Source: Hyphomicrobiaceae bacterium
GTDB taxonomy: Bacteria; Pseudomonadota; Alphaproteobacteria; Rhizobiales; Hyphomicrobiaceae
Length of the DNA: 64,000 nucleotides
Direction of reading: 5' to 3'
NCBI GenBank assembly: GCA_022844275.1
Contig: JALHMB010000004.1
Location: forward strand, 1-64,000
Below the pieces are notes generated by a model. The model was not told the DNA's origin, searched no databases, and worked only from the letters and a program-made list of their open reading frames with translations. Of this stretch, positions 8,038 through 18,565 are shown in pieces. Positions within the stretch are counted from its first letter, which is position 1, and each line of letters starts with the position of its first letter. The position numbers were made by a program, and so were the translations under genes.

Positions 8038-8937
8038 ATGCCGACCTCGGATGTCGGGGCATCGTCCGTGCGGGCCTACGCGCTGCTCGCGCTGGCAAGC
8101 CTATGCTGGTCCGGAAATCATGTTCTCGGGCGCGCGATTGCGGGTCAAGTGCCGCCTGTCAGCCTTTCGGCGCTGCGCTGGGTGGCGCCCTGCATCATCG
8201 CCGGTATCCTAGCGCGCCATCATCTGAGCCGCGACTGGCCAGCGATCAAGTCGCACTGGAAGGTCATCCTCGCGCTTGGGCTCTCCGGTGGCGCGCTCTT
8301 CAGCGCGCTCCAGTACGTCGGGCTGCAGTATACGACTGCGGTCAACGTGTCGGTGCTCAACTCGCTCGGACCGGTGTTCATCGTGGCTGCGATCGCGATC
8401 ATGTTCGGCGAGACCATGCGGCCGATACAGCTTGCCGGTATTGCGGTGTCGCTCGCAGGCGTTTTGTTCGTCGTATCGCGTGGCGAACCATCGATGCTCC
8501 TGGCACTCTCTTTCAACTACGGTGATCTCATCATCCTTTTCAACATGATGGTGTGGGCGGTTTATTCGGCGGTTCTCCGCCTTAGGCCGGCTGTGCATTG
8601 GACGAGCTTCATGTTCGTTTTCGCGTTCATCGCCGCGGTCGGCACGCTTCCATTCGCCGTGTTCGAACATGCGCAGGGCTTCCACTTCCAAGCGACAGCG
8701 GCGACTTTGGCGGCGATTGCGTATGTGTCGATCTTCCCCAGCCTTATCGCATTCCTCGCCTGGAACCGGGGCGTGGAGCTCATTGGGGCGAACCGCGCCG
8801 GAGCTCTTCTGCATCTGGTAGCGCTGTACAGTGCTGTCCTGGCCGGAATTTTCCTCGATGAACGGCTTCAAGGCTTTCACGTGATCGGATTTGTGCTCAT
8901 TCTCGCGGGCGTTACGCTCGCTGCGCGCAAGGCCTGA
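8038..8937 (+). CDS. EamA/DMT-family transporter
   Basis: This 299-residue inner-membrane protein belongs to the drug/metabolite transporter superfamily. About ten hydrophobic segments form two EamA repeats: the first begins YALLALASLCWSGNHVLGRAI and the second begins after residue 150 (NYGDLIILFNMMVWAVYSAV). The family exports amino acids and other small metabolites; the substrate here cannot be read from sequence. GGAAAG precedes the ATG at suitable spacing. It follows murA closely, which does not suggest a function. Confidence 0.88.
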   Translation: MPTSDVGASSVRAYALLALASLCWSGNHVLGRAIAGQVPPVSLSALRWVAPCIIAGILARHHLSRDWPAIKSHWKVILALGLSGGALFSALQYVGLQYTTAVNVSVLNSLGPVFIVAAIAIMFGETMRPIQLAGIAVSLAGVLFVVSRGEPSMLLALSFNYGDLIILFNMMVWAVYSAVLRLRPAVHWTSFMFVFAFIAAVGTLPFAVFEHAQGFHFQATAATLAAIAYVSIFPSLIAFLAWNRGVELIGANRAGALLHLVALYSAVLAGIFLDERLQGFHVIGFVLILAGVTLAARKA

Positions 8938-9041
8938 ACGCGGCCGCCCCTTGGAAAGGGAGGCGAACTGGCTTATCTATCAATGCGCAGGGCTGCGGGG
9001 TGCGTTAGAGGCCATACGACCCGGGGGCCTATAAGATCCGC

Positions 9042-9165
9042 TAGGGTGCTGTCCCTGACCGGAGCCGTGGTTCCGGATACACGGTGCCCACCTACATCAT
9101 TGTAGGGACCACGCGGGTTCGTCCGCCGCAACGGCCTTCGCGGCTCTGCATAATCGTGATTCTAC
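9042..9165 (+). ncRNA. Candidate structured small RNA (family not identified)
   Basis: A TATAAG box at 9030-9035 could start a transcript near 9042. Downstream, several segments pair. GTGGTTCC (9066-9073) pairs with GGGACCAC (9105-9112) and encloses an inner hairpin CCTACA-TCAT-TGTAGG (9091-9106) that partly competes with it. CCGGA/TCCGG and GCCGC/GCGGC form further local stems. GAGCCG (9062-9067) can pair with CGGCTC (9140-9145). A long, interrupted rod of this kind recalls 6S RNA in outline, but I cannot confirm the family and the neighbours are not the usual ones. Transcript ends and strand are guesses. Confidence 0.3.
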
Positions 9166-9248
9166 TTCGAAACGGCTCGCGCCCTCGGCGCGAGGGGGGC
9201 AACGGAGACACGCGCCAACGTTAGCGTATGTTGCCGCCCTCATCCTAA

Positions 9249-9276
9249 CCTTCTCCCCGTAAGCACGGGGAGAAGG
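9249..9276. terminator. Strong hairpin after katG
   Basis: Perfect 12-base arms CCTTCTCCCCGT and ACGGGGAGAAGG enclose an AAGC loop, ending 14 bases past the katG stop. No T-run follows on the minus strand. It could act as a terminator, or be an intergenic repeat of the kind scattered in rhizobial genomes. Confidence 0.6.
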
Positions 9277-9289
9277 GATTATTTGCTGA

Positions 9290-11636
<2,347 letters not shown>

Positions 11637-12584
11637 ATGCTCTCGCTCAAGCAACTCCGCTACCTGGATGCCATCGCCCGTCATGGCCACTTCGGCAAGG
11701 CGGCGACGCACTGTGCGGTGTCGCAGCCGGCGCTCTCCATGCAGATCCAGGAACTCGAGCAAGAGCTCGGCGTGCAGCTTATCGAGCGCCGGCGCCAGGG
11801 CGCGCAACTCACGGCCGCGGGCCGTGAGGTCGCTCGTCGCGCACAGCGCATTCTCAACGAGGTCCGCGATATCGGCGACTTCGCGCGGCAATCGGCGGCG
11901 CCGCTCACAGCGCCCGTGCGCCTCGGCGTGATCCCCACGGTCGCGCCTTACGTCCTGCCGGCGCTGCTACCGCTGGTCCGCGCAGACTATCCGCTACTCG
12001 TTCTGCAGGTGCGCGAAACGCATACGCAGCAGCTCCTTGCCGAGCTCATTGACGGCACGCTCGATCTGCTGCTGCTGGCGCTGCCCGTCGAGCATCCCGA
12101 GATCGAGACGCAGTCGCTGATCGAGGATCGCTTCCTCCTCGCCATGCCGCCGGGCCGCAAACTGCGCGGGCGCGTCAGAGCCACACCTGAACTTTTCGAA
12201 CACGATCGCCTGCTGCTGCTGGAAGAGGGCCATTGCCTGCGCGAGCAGGCGCTCGCGGTCTGCAATCTGCGCCAGATCGAAGGCGTCGATACATTCGGCG
12301 CCTCGAGCCTGTCGACGATCGTGCAGATGGTCGCGAACGGCATGGGGATGACGCTTCTGCCGGAAATCAGTATCGGTCTCGAGGCGAGGGGAGGACGGGT
12401 CGGCATCGGTCGCTTTGCTGATCCGGAGCCTGCGCGCACGCTCGGCCTTGCGTGGCGCGCGACCTCTCCGCGCAAGGAGGACTTCGCTGCGCTCGGCGGG
12501 CTGATCGCCGCTGCGGTACGAAAGTGTCAGAAGCCGGCTGCCGACATCGTCGCCGACCAGCGCGCGCGGGAGCGTCGGACTTAG
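11637..12584 (+). CDS. oxyR: Hydrogen peroxide-sensing regulator OxyR (LysR family)
   Basis: OxyR is a LysR-type activator switched on by a disulphide. The 315-residue protein has the N-terminal winged helix (residues 1-60, LKQLRYLDAIARHGHFGKAA) and a C-terminal effector domain. The redox pair is conserved: Cys200 and Cys209 in EEGHCLREQALAVCNL, equal in context and spacing to Cys199 and Cys208 of E. coli OxyR. Together with the divergent katG this supports peroxide sensing rather than a generic LysR role. Its stop abuts that of the convergent CYTH gene. Confidence 0.95.
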   Translation: MLSLKQLRYLDAIARHGHFGKAATHCAVSQPALSMQIQELEQELGVQLIERRRQGAQLTAAGREVARRAQRILNEVRDIGDFARQSAAPLTAPVRLGVIPTVAPYVLPALLPLVRADYPLLVLQVRETHTQQLLAELIDGTLDLLLLALPVEHPEIETQSLIEDRFLLAMPPGRKLRGRVRATPELFEHDRLLLLEEGHCLREQALAVCNLRQIEGVDTFGASSLSTIVQMVANGMGMTLLPEISIGLEARGGRVGIGRFADPEPARTLGLAWRATSPRKEDFAALGGLIAAAVRKCQKPAADIVADQRARERRT

Positions 12585-13064
12585 TTAGCGCCCTTTCGCC
12601 CAGCTCTTGTATGGGTGCTTGGCAAGATCGGCATTGTAGAAGCGGCGATCGCCGGTCACCTCTTCGCCGAGCCATTCGGGTTGCTCGAAAGTACGATCGG
12701 CGCGGTCGAGCTCGATCTCTGCGATCACCAGGCCGGCGTTCTCGCCATCGAAGACGTCGATCTCCCAGTTCAAGCCATCGATCGGTACGATGTGACGGAC
12801 CTTACTGATGATCGAGCCTTCGCGCTGGAGCATCAGCTCCTCGGCATCGGTGAGCGGTATCGTGTACTCGTACTCGTGGCGCTCCAGGCCGGAGCGCGCG
12901 GCCTTGATGGTGAGCGTACCGGATACATCACCGTCTATGCGGACGCGAATGGAAAGGCGGCCGTTCTTCGTGAGGTAGGCCTGACGCAGGCGGCGCGTGC
13001 GGCCGACGAGCAGCTTCCAGCCGTCGCCGCTGACACGGAATTTTCGTTCGATCTCCAGCGCCAT
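12585..13064 (-). CDS. CYTH-domain protein (probable inorganic triphosphatase)
   Basis: The 159-residue protein is a single CYTH domain. It begins MALEIERKFRV, the signature EXEXK-type motif of triphosphate tunnel enzymes. Acidic and basic residues alternate along the predicted tunnel strands (LSIRVRIDG, LTIKAARSG, RHEYEYTIP, WEIDVFDG, LVIAEIEL). Stand-alone bacterial CYTH proteins typically hydrolyse inorganic triphosphate with a metal ion; the actual substrate is unproved. It ends next to the oxyR stop with no gap. Confidence 0.88.
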   Translation of the reverse strand: MALEIERKFRVSGDGWKLLVGRTRRLRQAYLTKNGRLSIRVRIDGDVSGTLTIKAARSGLERHEYEYTIPLTDAEELMLQREGSIISKVRHIVPIDGLNWEIDVFDGENAGLVIAEIELDRADRTFEQPEWLGEEVTGDRRFYNADLAKHPYKSWAKGR

Positions 13065-13283
13065 GGGGACGCGCGCACACTCTTTCTGCTAAGCTGGGCA
13101 CTCTCTACCCGCTGACGCCGGCGGTGGCAACCGCGCCGACCGTTGCTCGGTCAATCGCCGGTCAGCGTGATGCGGAACTCGACGACGTCGGCAATTTGAG
13201 CAGACGCTGGGCGAGGGCCTGCTTGCGCAGTCGTCGGCACTCGTCCCATTCTGTCGACAAAAGCTAAAGAACGGAGGGACCCC

Positions 13284-13766
13284 GTGCCGACGCGCCTCAT
13301 GATCATCAATGGACCGAACCTGAACCTCCTGGGCATCCGCGAGCCCCACATTTATGGATCGACACGGCTCGCGGCGATCGAGCAGAGCTGCCGCGAGTTC
13401 GCCGGACTGCTGGACGTTCAGTTGGAGTTCCATCAGTCGAACCACGAGGGTGTGATTGTCGATCTGATCCAGGCCGCGCGCGAGCGGGCGGATGCGATCA
13501 TCATCAACCCCGCCGGTCTTTCGTTCACGTCGATCCCGATCATCGATGCGATCAAGATCTTCGAGGGGCCGGTGATCGAGTTGCATATCTCGAATATTCA
13601 TGCCCGCGACGAGCTGCACCGGCACTCGAAGATCTCGGGCTCGGTGAAGGCGGTCATCTGCGGCCTCGGTCCTTATGGCTACATCACCGCCATGCAGGCC
13701 GCCGTTCAATGTCTCGGACGCATTCCTGAAGCTTTTCCGGCGCCCATCAGAACAGGGCCGGTATAA
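13284..13766 (+). CDS. Type II 3-dehydroquinate dehydratase-like protein (AroQ family)
   Basis: The 160-residue protein has AroQ length and fold markers. Asn12, Arg19, Tyr24, Asn75, Asp88, Glu99, His101 and Arg108 occupy the same positions as in the Mycobacterium enzyme (NGPNLNLLGIREP, NHEG, INPAG, IELHISN). Two conserved positions differ: the THTS motif reads SFTS, so His81 is Phe, and the Arg112 position holds His with Arg next to it. It may be a paralogue with another cyclic substrate, or a diverged true dehydratase. The start is GTG at 13284, backed by ACGGAGGGA. The next gene, a MetX-like hydrolase, begins 39 bases later on the same strand. Confidence 0.8.
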   Translation: MPTRLMIINGPNLNLLGIREPHIYGSTRLAAIEQSCREFAGLLDVQLEFHQSNHEGVIVDLIQAARERADAIIINPAGLSFTSIPIIDAIKIFEGPVIELHISNIHARDELHRHSKISGSVKAVICGLGPYGYITAMQAAVQCLGRIPEAFPAPIRTGPV

Positions 13767-13805
13767 GCCGGCTGCACGTGCACTACATCACCAGGGGGAT
13801 CAATC

Positions 13806-14819
13806 TTGGCCGACTATGAGACCTTCGATCTGGGACTGCTGGCGCTCCAGCGTGGGCTTACGATGCCCAAGGCGCATCTCGCCTACAAGACGTACGGCCG
13901 GCTCGCCGCCGACAAGTCGAATGTCATTCTCTATCCGACATCTTACGCGGCGCATCACACTGACATCGACTGGCTGATCGGACCGGATCGAGTGCTCGAT
14001 CCCGAGCGCTATTTCATCATCATCCCGAACCAGCTCGGGAACGGTCTCTCGTCCTCGCCGAGCAATCTTGCCGAACCGTTCGGCGCCGGGCGAAATCCGG
14101 TCTTCACGCACTGGGACAACGTGCACGCGCAGGAGCGGCTGCTGCGGGAGCGCTTCGGCGTGACGAAGCTGGCGCTTGCTTATGGCTGGTCGATGGGTGG
14201 TCAGCAAGCACTGCACTGGGGTGCGATTTTTCCCGACCGTGTGGAACGTCTGTGCGCGGTGTGCACGTCCGCGCGGACGAGCCCGCACAACAAGGTCTTC
14301 CTCGAAGGCATTCGCGCCATCCTGAGAAGCGATGCCGGTTATCGTGACGGACGTTTCGTTGCGCGGCCGGTGGAAGCACTGCGCGCCTTCGCGCGCGTTT
14401 ATGCCGGCTGGGCCATGAGCCAGGCCTTCTACCGGGAAAAGCTCTGGGCCACGATTGGCTTCACGTCCCTCGAGGACTATCTCGTGCGCGCCTGGGAAGG
14501 AAACTATCTGCGCCGCGCCGCTGAGGATCTGCTCTCGATGATCGAGACCTGGTACCAGTCCGACATCTCCGACAATCCGATCTACGGCGGCAATCTCGAG
14601 GCGGCTCTCGGTGCCATCACCGCCCGCGCGATCATCATGCCTTCAACGACGGACCTCTACTTCCCGCTCGCCGATGGCGAAGCGGAGACGCGCCTGATGC
14701 CCAATGCCGAGCTGCGTCCGATCGAGTCCATCTGGGGTCATCGAGCCGGCAATCCGGTGCAGTGCACAGAGGACGAGGCGCGGCTTCGTGGCGCCGTGCG
14801 AGATCTTCTCTCTCGTTGA
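13806..14819 (+). CDS. Alpha/beta hydrolase of the homoserine acetyltransferase (MetX-like) family
   Basis: This 337-residue protein has the MetX-type alpha/beta fold. The nucleophile elbow is AYGWSMGGQQALHWG (Ser129), the acid lies in MPSTTDLYFPLAD and the His in SIWGHRAGNP. The substrate-binding region differs from true MetX: WDNVHAQERLL replaces the usual motif, and a Gly is replaced at the elbow. It may be an acyltransferase or hydrolase with another substrate. The start is TTG at 13806, supported by AGGGGGAT; no nearer ATG fits. It follows the AroQ-like gene in an apparent two-gene operon, which hints at a shared pathway I cannot name. Confidence 0.8.
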   Translation: MADYETFDLGLLALQRGLTMPKAHLAYKTYGRLAADKSNVILYPTSYAAHHTDIDWLIGPDRVLDPERYFIIIPNQLGNGLSSSPSNLAEPFGAGRNPVFTHWDNVHAQERLLRERFGVTKLALAYGWSMGGQQALHWGAIFPDRVERLCAVCTSARTSPHNKVFLEGIRAILRSDAGYRDGRFVARPVEALRAFARVYAGWAMSQAFYREKLWATIGFTSLEDYLVRAWEGNYLRRAAEDLLSMIETWYQSDISDNPIYGGNLEAALGAITARAIIMPSTTDLYFPLADGEAETRLMPNAELRPIESIWGHRAGNPVQCTEDEARLRGAVRDLLSR

Positions 14820-15113
14820 CGGTCGTCGTCTCGATAGGGAACATGGTGCGATATCGGTCCAACCGATAGCTTCTCCCCGACGAAAGCCGGTTTCAGCCGT
14901 AATTTTGCGTTAGCGAAACGCGCCAAAAACGACGGCTCACCAAGAATTTACCTGCGCGTCCCATTGCCCGTCGTGGGGCGGCGATAGTCTACTCTGCGAT
15001 GAACCCGCCGTCCGGCGGCGGCATTACACCAACAGAAGTGAATAACCCCAATTGCGAGGCGCCGCTTCGCTGACCTAACCTGACAACCACGACATAGAAC
15101 GAGGAAATCCAAT

Positions 15114-15998
15114 ATGGACATAGTTCCGATGCGCGCGTCGACGACGCCCACCCGAGTGCCGGCGGCCGACGCCGGTTGGTCGGGCAGAGCCCGCGCAGGC
15201 TTGGCAATATTCGCCGGCGTCCTGCTCGTAGCCACGGCGCTTTCATCGGTCGCGCAAGAGCAGAGCAATAAGGGTGGCACGTACGAGCCGCAGGTCGGTC
15301 AGGCCGGCAAGGACGTGGTGTGGGTGCCGACCCCTCAGAGCCTTGTCGACAAGATGCTCGAAATCGCAAAAGCCACGCCGAAGGACTACCTGATCGATCT
15401 CGGCTCAGGTGACGGGCGCACCGTGATCACTGCAGCCAAGAAAGGGCTGACGGCGCACGGCATTGAGTACAATCCGCAGATGGTCGAGCTGGCGCAGAAG
15501 AATGCCAAGGCCGCAGGCGTTTCGGACAAGGCGACGTTCGCTAAGGCCGACATCTTCGAGAGCGATTTCTCGAAGGCTCAGATCATCACGATGTTCCTGC
15601 TGCCCTGGATCAACGAGAAGCTCGCGCCGAAGCTGCTCGAGCTGCCGCCTGGTACGCGCCTCGTGTCGAACACGTTCCAGATGGGCGACTGGCAGGCGGA
15701 CGAGACCGCGACGGTCACCGAGGATTGCACGAACTACTGCAAGGCTCTGCTGTGGATCGTGCCGGCCAAGGCCGGTGGCACCTGGCAGCTCGGCGAGGCA
15801 GAGCTCAAGCTCGAGCAGAAGTACCAGATGCTGAGCGGTACGCTGGGGCCGACTGCAATCACCGATGCGCGCGTGCTCGGAACCGACGTGAGTTTCACCG
15901 TCGGCGATGCCAAGTACACGGGCAAGATCGAGGGTGCGTCGATGTCGGGCACGATCGCAGGTGGCCGCAATGGCAACTGGACCGCGACCAAGAAGTAG
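15114..15998 (+). CDS. Class I SAM-dependent methyltransferase with an export signal
   Basis: The 294-residue protein has an N-terminal hydrophobic stretch, residues 27-47 (ARAGLAIFAGVLLVATALSS), ending in VAQEQS like a signal peptidase site. A class I methyltransferase core follows, with motif I LIDLGSGDGRTV and a motif II-like GIEYNPQMV. The last 80 residues form a beta-rich extension. Rossmann methyltransferases normally need cytosolic SAM, so export or membrane tethering is unusual. Possibly the segment is an anchor with the enzyme facing the cytoplasm, or the mature protein binds another ligand. A strong terminator follows at 16022. Confidence 0.8.
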   Translation: MDIVPMRASTTPTRVPAADAGWSGRARAGLAIFAGVLLVATALSSVAQEQSNKGGTYEPQVGQAGKDVVWVPTPQSLVDKMLEIAKATPKDYLIDLGSGDGRTVITAAKKGLTAHGIEYNPQMVELAQKNAKAAGVSDKATFAKADIFESDFSKAQIITMFLLPWINEKLAPKLLELPPGTRLVSNTFQMGDWQADETATVTEDCTNYCKALLWIVPAKAGGTWQLGEAELKLEQKYQMLSGTLGPTAITDARVLGTDVSFTVGDAKYTGKIEGASMSGTIAGGRNGNWTATKK

Positions 15999-16021
15999 CG
16001 CAGCAATCACTAAATGAACTG

Positions 16022-16054
16022 AAAGGGGCCGGCGCTCGAAGCGCCGGCCCCTTT
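16022..16054. terminator. Bidirectional terminator
   Basis: Perfect 15-base arms AAAGGGGCCGGCGCT / AGCGCCGGCCCCTTT enclose a 3-base loop. The A and T ends serve both strands, so it can terminate the methyltransferase gene and the convergent metallo-hydrolase gene. Confidence 0.9.
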
Positions 16055-16081
16055 GCGTTGAGCGCTGAGTCCGCTTGAGGG

Positions 16082-17095
16082 TTAGAGCGTCATGTTCATC
16101 GGTGCTGCGATGAAGCGGAAGCCGTCGCCGCTCTTGACCACATGCCCATAGCCCGGCCAGGGGAAGTGGTAGGCGACGAGCGGAATCTTATTGGCCGCGA
16201 GCATGTCGAGAATACGCACACGCGAGCCAGCCGACTGCTTCGGGTCCGTATCATAGGCGAACTCGAGCCGCGGCTTCTCGACGAGAAGAATATGGTGATG
16301 CGTGAGATCACCGATCGCGGCGATCGACTTGCCCTCCGACGTGATCATGAAGATCGTGTGCCCGACGGTGTGGCCCGGTGCCGACATCGCCTGAATGCCC
16401 GGCACGAACTCCTGCCCGTCCTTCACGAAGACAATGCGATCGCGAACGGGAAGCAGGTTCTTGCGCGCGCCTTCGACGAACGGCTTCATGTAGGCCGGAT
16501 CTTTCATCGAAAGCTTGGCCTCGTCGGTCCAGTAGTCGAAGTCGGCCTGCGAAATGTAGATCTGGGCATTGGGGAAGTTTGGTTTCCCGTTGTCGTTCAT
16601 GATGCCCCAGACGTGATCGCAGTGCGCGTGCGTCGCGAGGATGCCATCGATGTCGGCGGGATCGATGCCGGCTGCCTTGAGCGTCGCGAGGAGCTTACCG
16701 GTCGTCGGGCCGAACATGGTCGACGTGCCCATGCCGGTGTCGACGATGTACATCTTGTCGCCCGTGTTCACGACGAGGATGTTCTGCTCAAGCACGGCGT
16801 TCGTCGGCGAGAGGAAGTTGTCGGTCAGCATCTTAGCGACCTCCTCCTTGCTCGTGCCGAGGAAGGCACCAGAGGGATCGCCGAGCGGGAGCGGCCCATC
16901 CGACACCATCGTCATCTGAAATTTGCCGTGCGGGAAGCGATAGAAGTACGGGGCCTGAGCGGTCGCGAACGGCGCCTTCGCGCGTGCTGGTGGTGTCCAT
17001 AGGCCGCCCGTGTAGGCGCCAGCCATCGTGAGGCCAGCGCCGGCGAGCAGGCTGCGACGGGAAAGTGATGGGGTGATTAGGGTCTCTTTGGACAT
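16082..17095 (-). CDS. Tat-exported metallo-beta-lactamase-fold hydrolase
   Basis: The 337-residue protein starts with a twin-arginine signal: LSRRSLLAGAG near residues 11-21, a hydrophobic stretch, and a PARAKAP cleavage region. Export in folded, metal-loaded form is therefore likely. The metallo-beta-lactamase fold is shown by THAHCDHVWG (His156, His158, Asp160, His161), later APGHTVGHT and the C-terminal AYHFPWPGYGHV. The family includes lactonases, sulfatases and thiol hydrolases, so the substrate is open. AGGAGG lies 5 bases before the ATG. It is convergent with the methyltransferase gene. Confidence 0.9.
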   Translation of the reverse strand: MSKETLITPSLSRRSLLAGAGLTMAGAYTGGLWTPPARAKAPFATAQAPYFYRFPHGKFQMTMVSDGPLPLGDPSGAFLGTSKEEVAKMLTDNFLSPTNAVLEQNILVVNTGDKMYIVDTGMGTSTMFGPTTGKLLATLKAAGIDPADIDGILATHAHCDHVWGIMNDNGKPNFPNAQIYISQADFDYWTDEAKLSMKDPAYMKPFVEGARKNLLPVRDRIVFVKDGQEFVPGIQAMSAPGHTVGHTIFMITSEGKSIAAIGDLTHHHILLVEKPRLEFAYDTDPKQSAGSRVRILDMLAANKIPLVAYHFPWPGYGHVVKSGDGFRFIAAPMNMTL

Positions 17096-17281
17096 TAGTT
17101 TCCTCCTGGTCGGCTTATGGTGCCTGACGGCTTCCTTTTAGCACTTCATTGCGCTCGGATCTTGGTGCCCTGACGATCCGTGCAGAACAAAAGCGCGCGG
17201 CCGCCACATGCGCTGGCTAGACGGCGCTGCGAAATGGCACGACATCATCAAGCCGATGCTGGAGGTGTACTGTTCCGGCCA

Positions 17282-18565
17282 TCACGCTCCCGTCGCCGCG
17301 ATTTCGGCGTAGCTGCGGCCGTTGCCACTATTGTAGAGCCACGCTTCCTCATCAGTGGTGAGGGCGCGCTTCCAGAACCCGACCTGATCGAGGCGACCGC
17401 TCATGAAGCCCGTACTGAAGCGCCCGAGCTGAAACGGGTGCGATTTGCGGACTGGATCGCCGCCTAGAGTGGCGGTCGCCCGCGTGCCCGCATTGAGCGA
17501 GACCGTTATTGCGCGCGTGCTGGCCGTATAGGTGAGGATGGCCAAGTACCAAGTATTGGTGGAGAGCGTCGTCGGTACGGTCGCTGCCGTCGATACGCCT
17601 CCGGATTGATAGACGGTGCCGCGCAGGTTCTGTCCGGAGACGAACGCCAGTCCCAGCGACCATTCGTTGTGCGCAAACGCGCCGCTGCCTTTGCTGGCCA
17701 TCGGTTGGCTGGCGCCATTGTAGAACCAGGCTGCAAACGAGAAGTCGCCGCTGTATCCCAGATCGGCATTGTCGGCGATGGTCAGCTCTTGCGAGCTCGC
17801 CGAGGTGAAAGACGCAGCATCGCCCACCTTGCCGGCGGCTTGACCGACGGCGTTGACGCTCGTCAGATGATTGCTGCCGTGGCTGTCAAGACGCGTGCCT
17901 GATGCCTCGCCCAGCTCCCAGAAGGCCATGAGGTTCGCCGTGAGATCTGGGCTGTCAACTTCTGGCGTCACCGACTTCGTGTCGCTCGCCGCGCCGGCGC
18001 CGAAGCTGTTCACCGCGCGCAATGCGACCTCATATTCCTGACCGTTCGTAAGCCCGGAGATCACGAAGGATGACGTACCGCTGCTCGATACCCACGAGCC
18101 GCCATCGAGCCGATATTCGATATCGATGATCGTGTCGCCGCCGTCGCCCGGCACGCTGTTGATCGTGACGTCGGCTTCCTCGTCGCCTGGGGCGATCGAC
18201 CAGTCGCCCGCCTCGAAGGCACCGGGCACCGTGACGGCCGTCGTCTCGACCGATGCGCTCGGCGACCACGGGCCGGGTCCAGCCGCGTTGATGGCGCGGG
18301 TTTGGACGAAGTATTCGGTGCCCATGGAGAGGCCCACGATGTCCTGCGGATCGGAACTCATGGCCTCGACAGTCCAGCTCGTCTCGTCCGTCGAGTAGCG
18401 CAGATCGTAACCCGTGATCGGCCCGTCCGAGTGGGGTGCCGAGGCGCGGTCGACGCTGATTTCCGTAGTGCCCGCAGTAAGCGAAGGAGCTGCCATCTGC
18501 CAAGGCGGGGTGGCGAGGCTTATCGAGGGCCTGAGCATGGCTGCTCTGTGAAGCATCAGGCTCAT
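17282..18565 (-). CDS. Fibronectin type III / LamG-domain protein, phage-tail-like
   Basis: The 427-residue protein has two FN3 domains, at about 25-110 (SVDRASAP..GPITGYDLRYS...W, then YFVQTRAINAAGPGPWSP) and 120-205 (EYEVALRAVNSFGAGA). A LamG/concanavalin-like jelly roll follows to the end (FWELGEASGTRLDSHG, DFSFAAWFYNG, LDQVGFWKRALTTDEEAWLYN). Such domains bind carbohydrate or surfaces. There is no signal peptide, which fits a structural or phage-derived particle protein. Its ATG overlaps the stop of the upstream DUF2793 gene by four bases (ATGA), so the two are translated together. Confidence 0.8.
   Translation of the reverse strand: MSLMLHRAAMLRPSISLATPPWQMAAPSLTAGTTEISVDRASAPHSDGPITGYDLRYSTDETSWTVEAMSSDPQDIVGLSMGTEYFVQTRAINAAGPGPWSPSASVETTAVTVPGAFEAGDWSIAPGDEEADVTINSVPGDGGDTIIDIEYRLDGGSWVSSSGTSSFVISGLTNGQEYEVALRAVNSFGAGAASDTKSVTPEVDSPDLTANLMAFWELGEASGTRLDSHGSNHLTSVNAVGQAAGKVGDAASFTSASSQELTIADNADLGYSGDFSFAAWFYNGASQPMASKGSGAFAHNEWSLGLAFVSGQNLRGTVYQSGGVSTAATVPTTLSTNTWYLAILTYTASTRAITVSLNAGTRATATLGGDPVRKSHPFQLGRFSTGFMSGRLDQVGFWKRALTTDEEAWLYNSGNGRSYAEIAATGA

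Larger units (their letters stand above)
8938..9289. other. Intergenic region between EamA transporter and katG
   Basis: This 352-base region has no protein gene. It holds a stretch rich in complementary segments (about 9042-9165), described separately as a possible small RNA, and a strong hairpin at 9249-9276 next to the katG stop. Confidence 0.6.

Noticed and set aside
17208-17312. 34-codon plus-strand frame (MRWLDGAAKWHD...) beside the FN3-LamG gene
   Set aside because: The peptide looks natural, but there is no ribosome site, no family, and it overlaps the end of the convergent gene.
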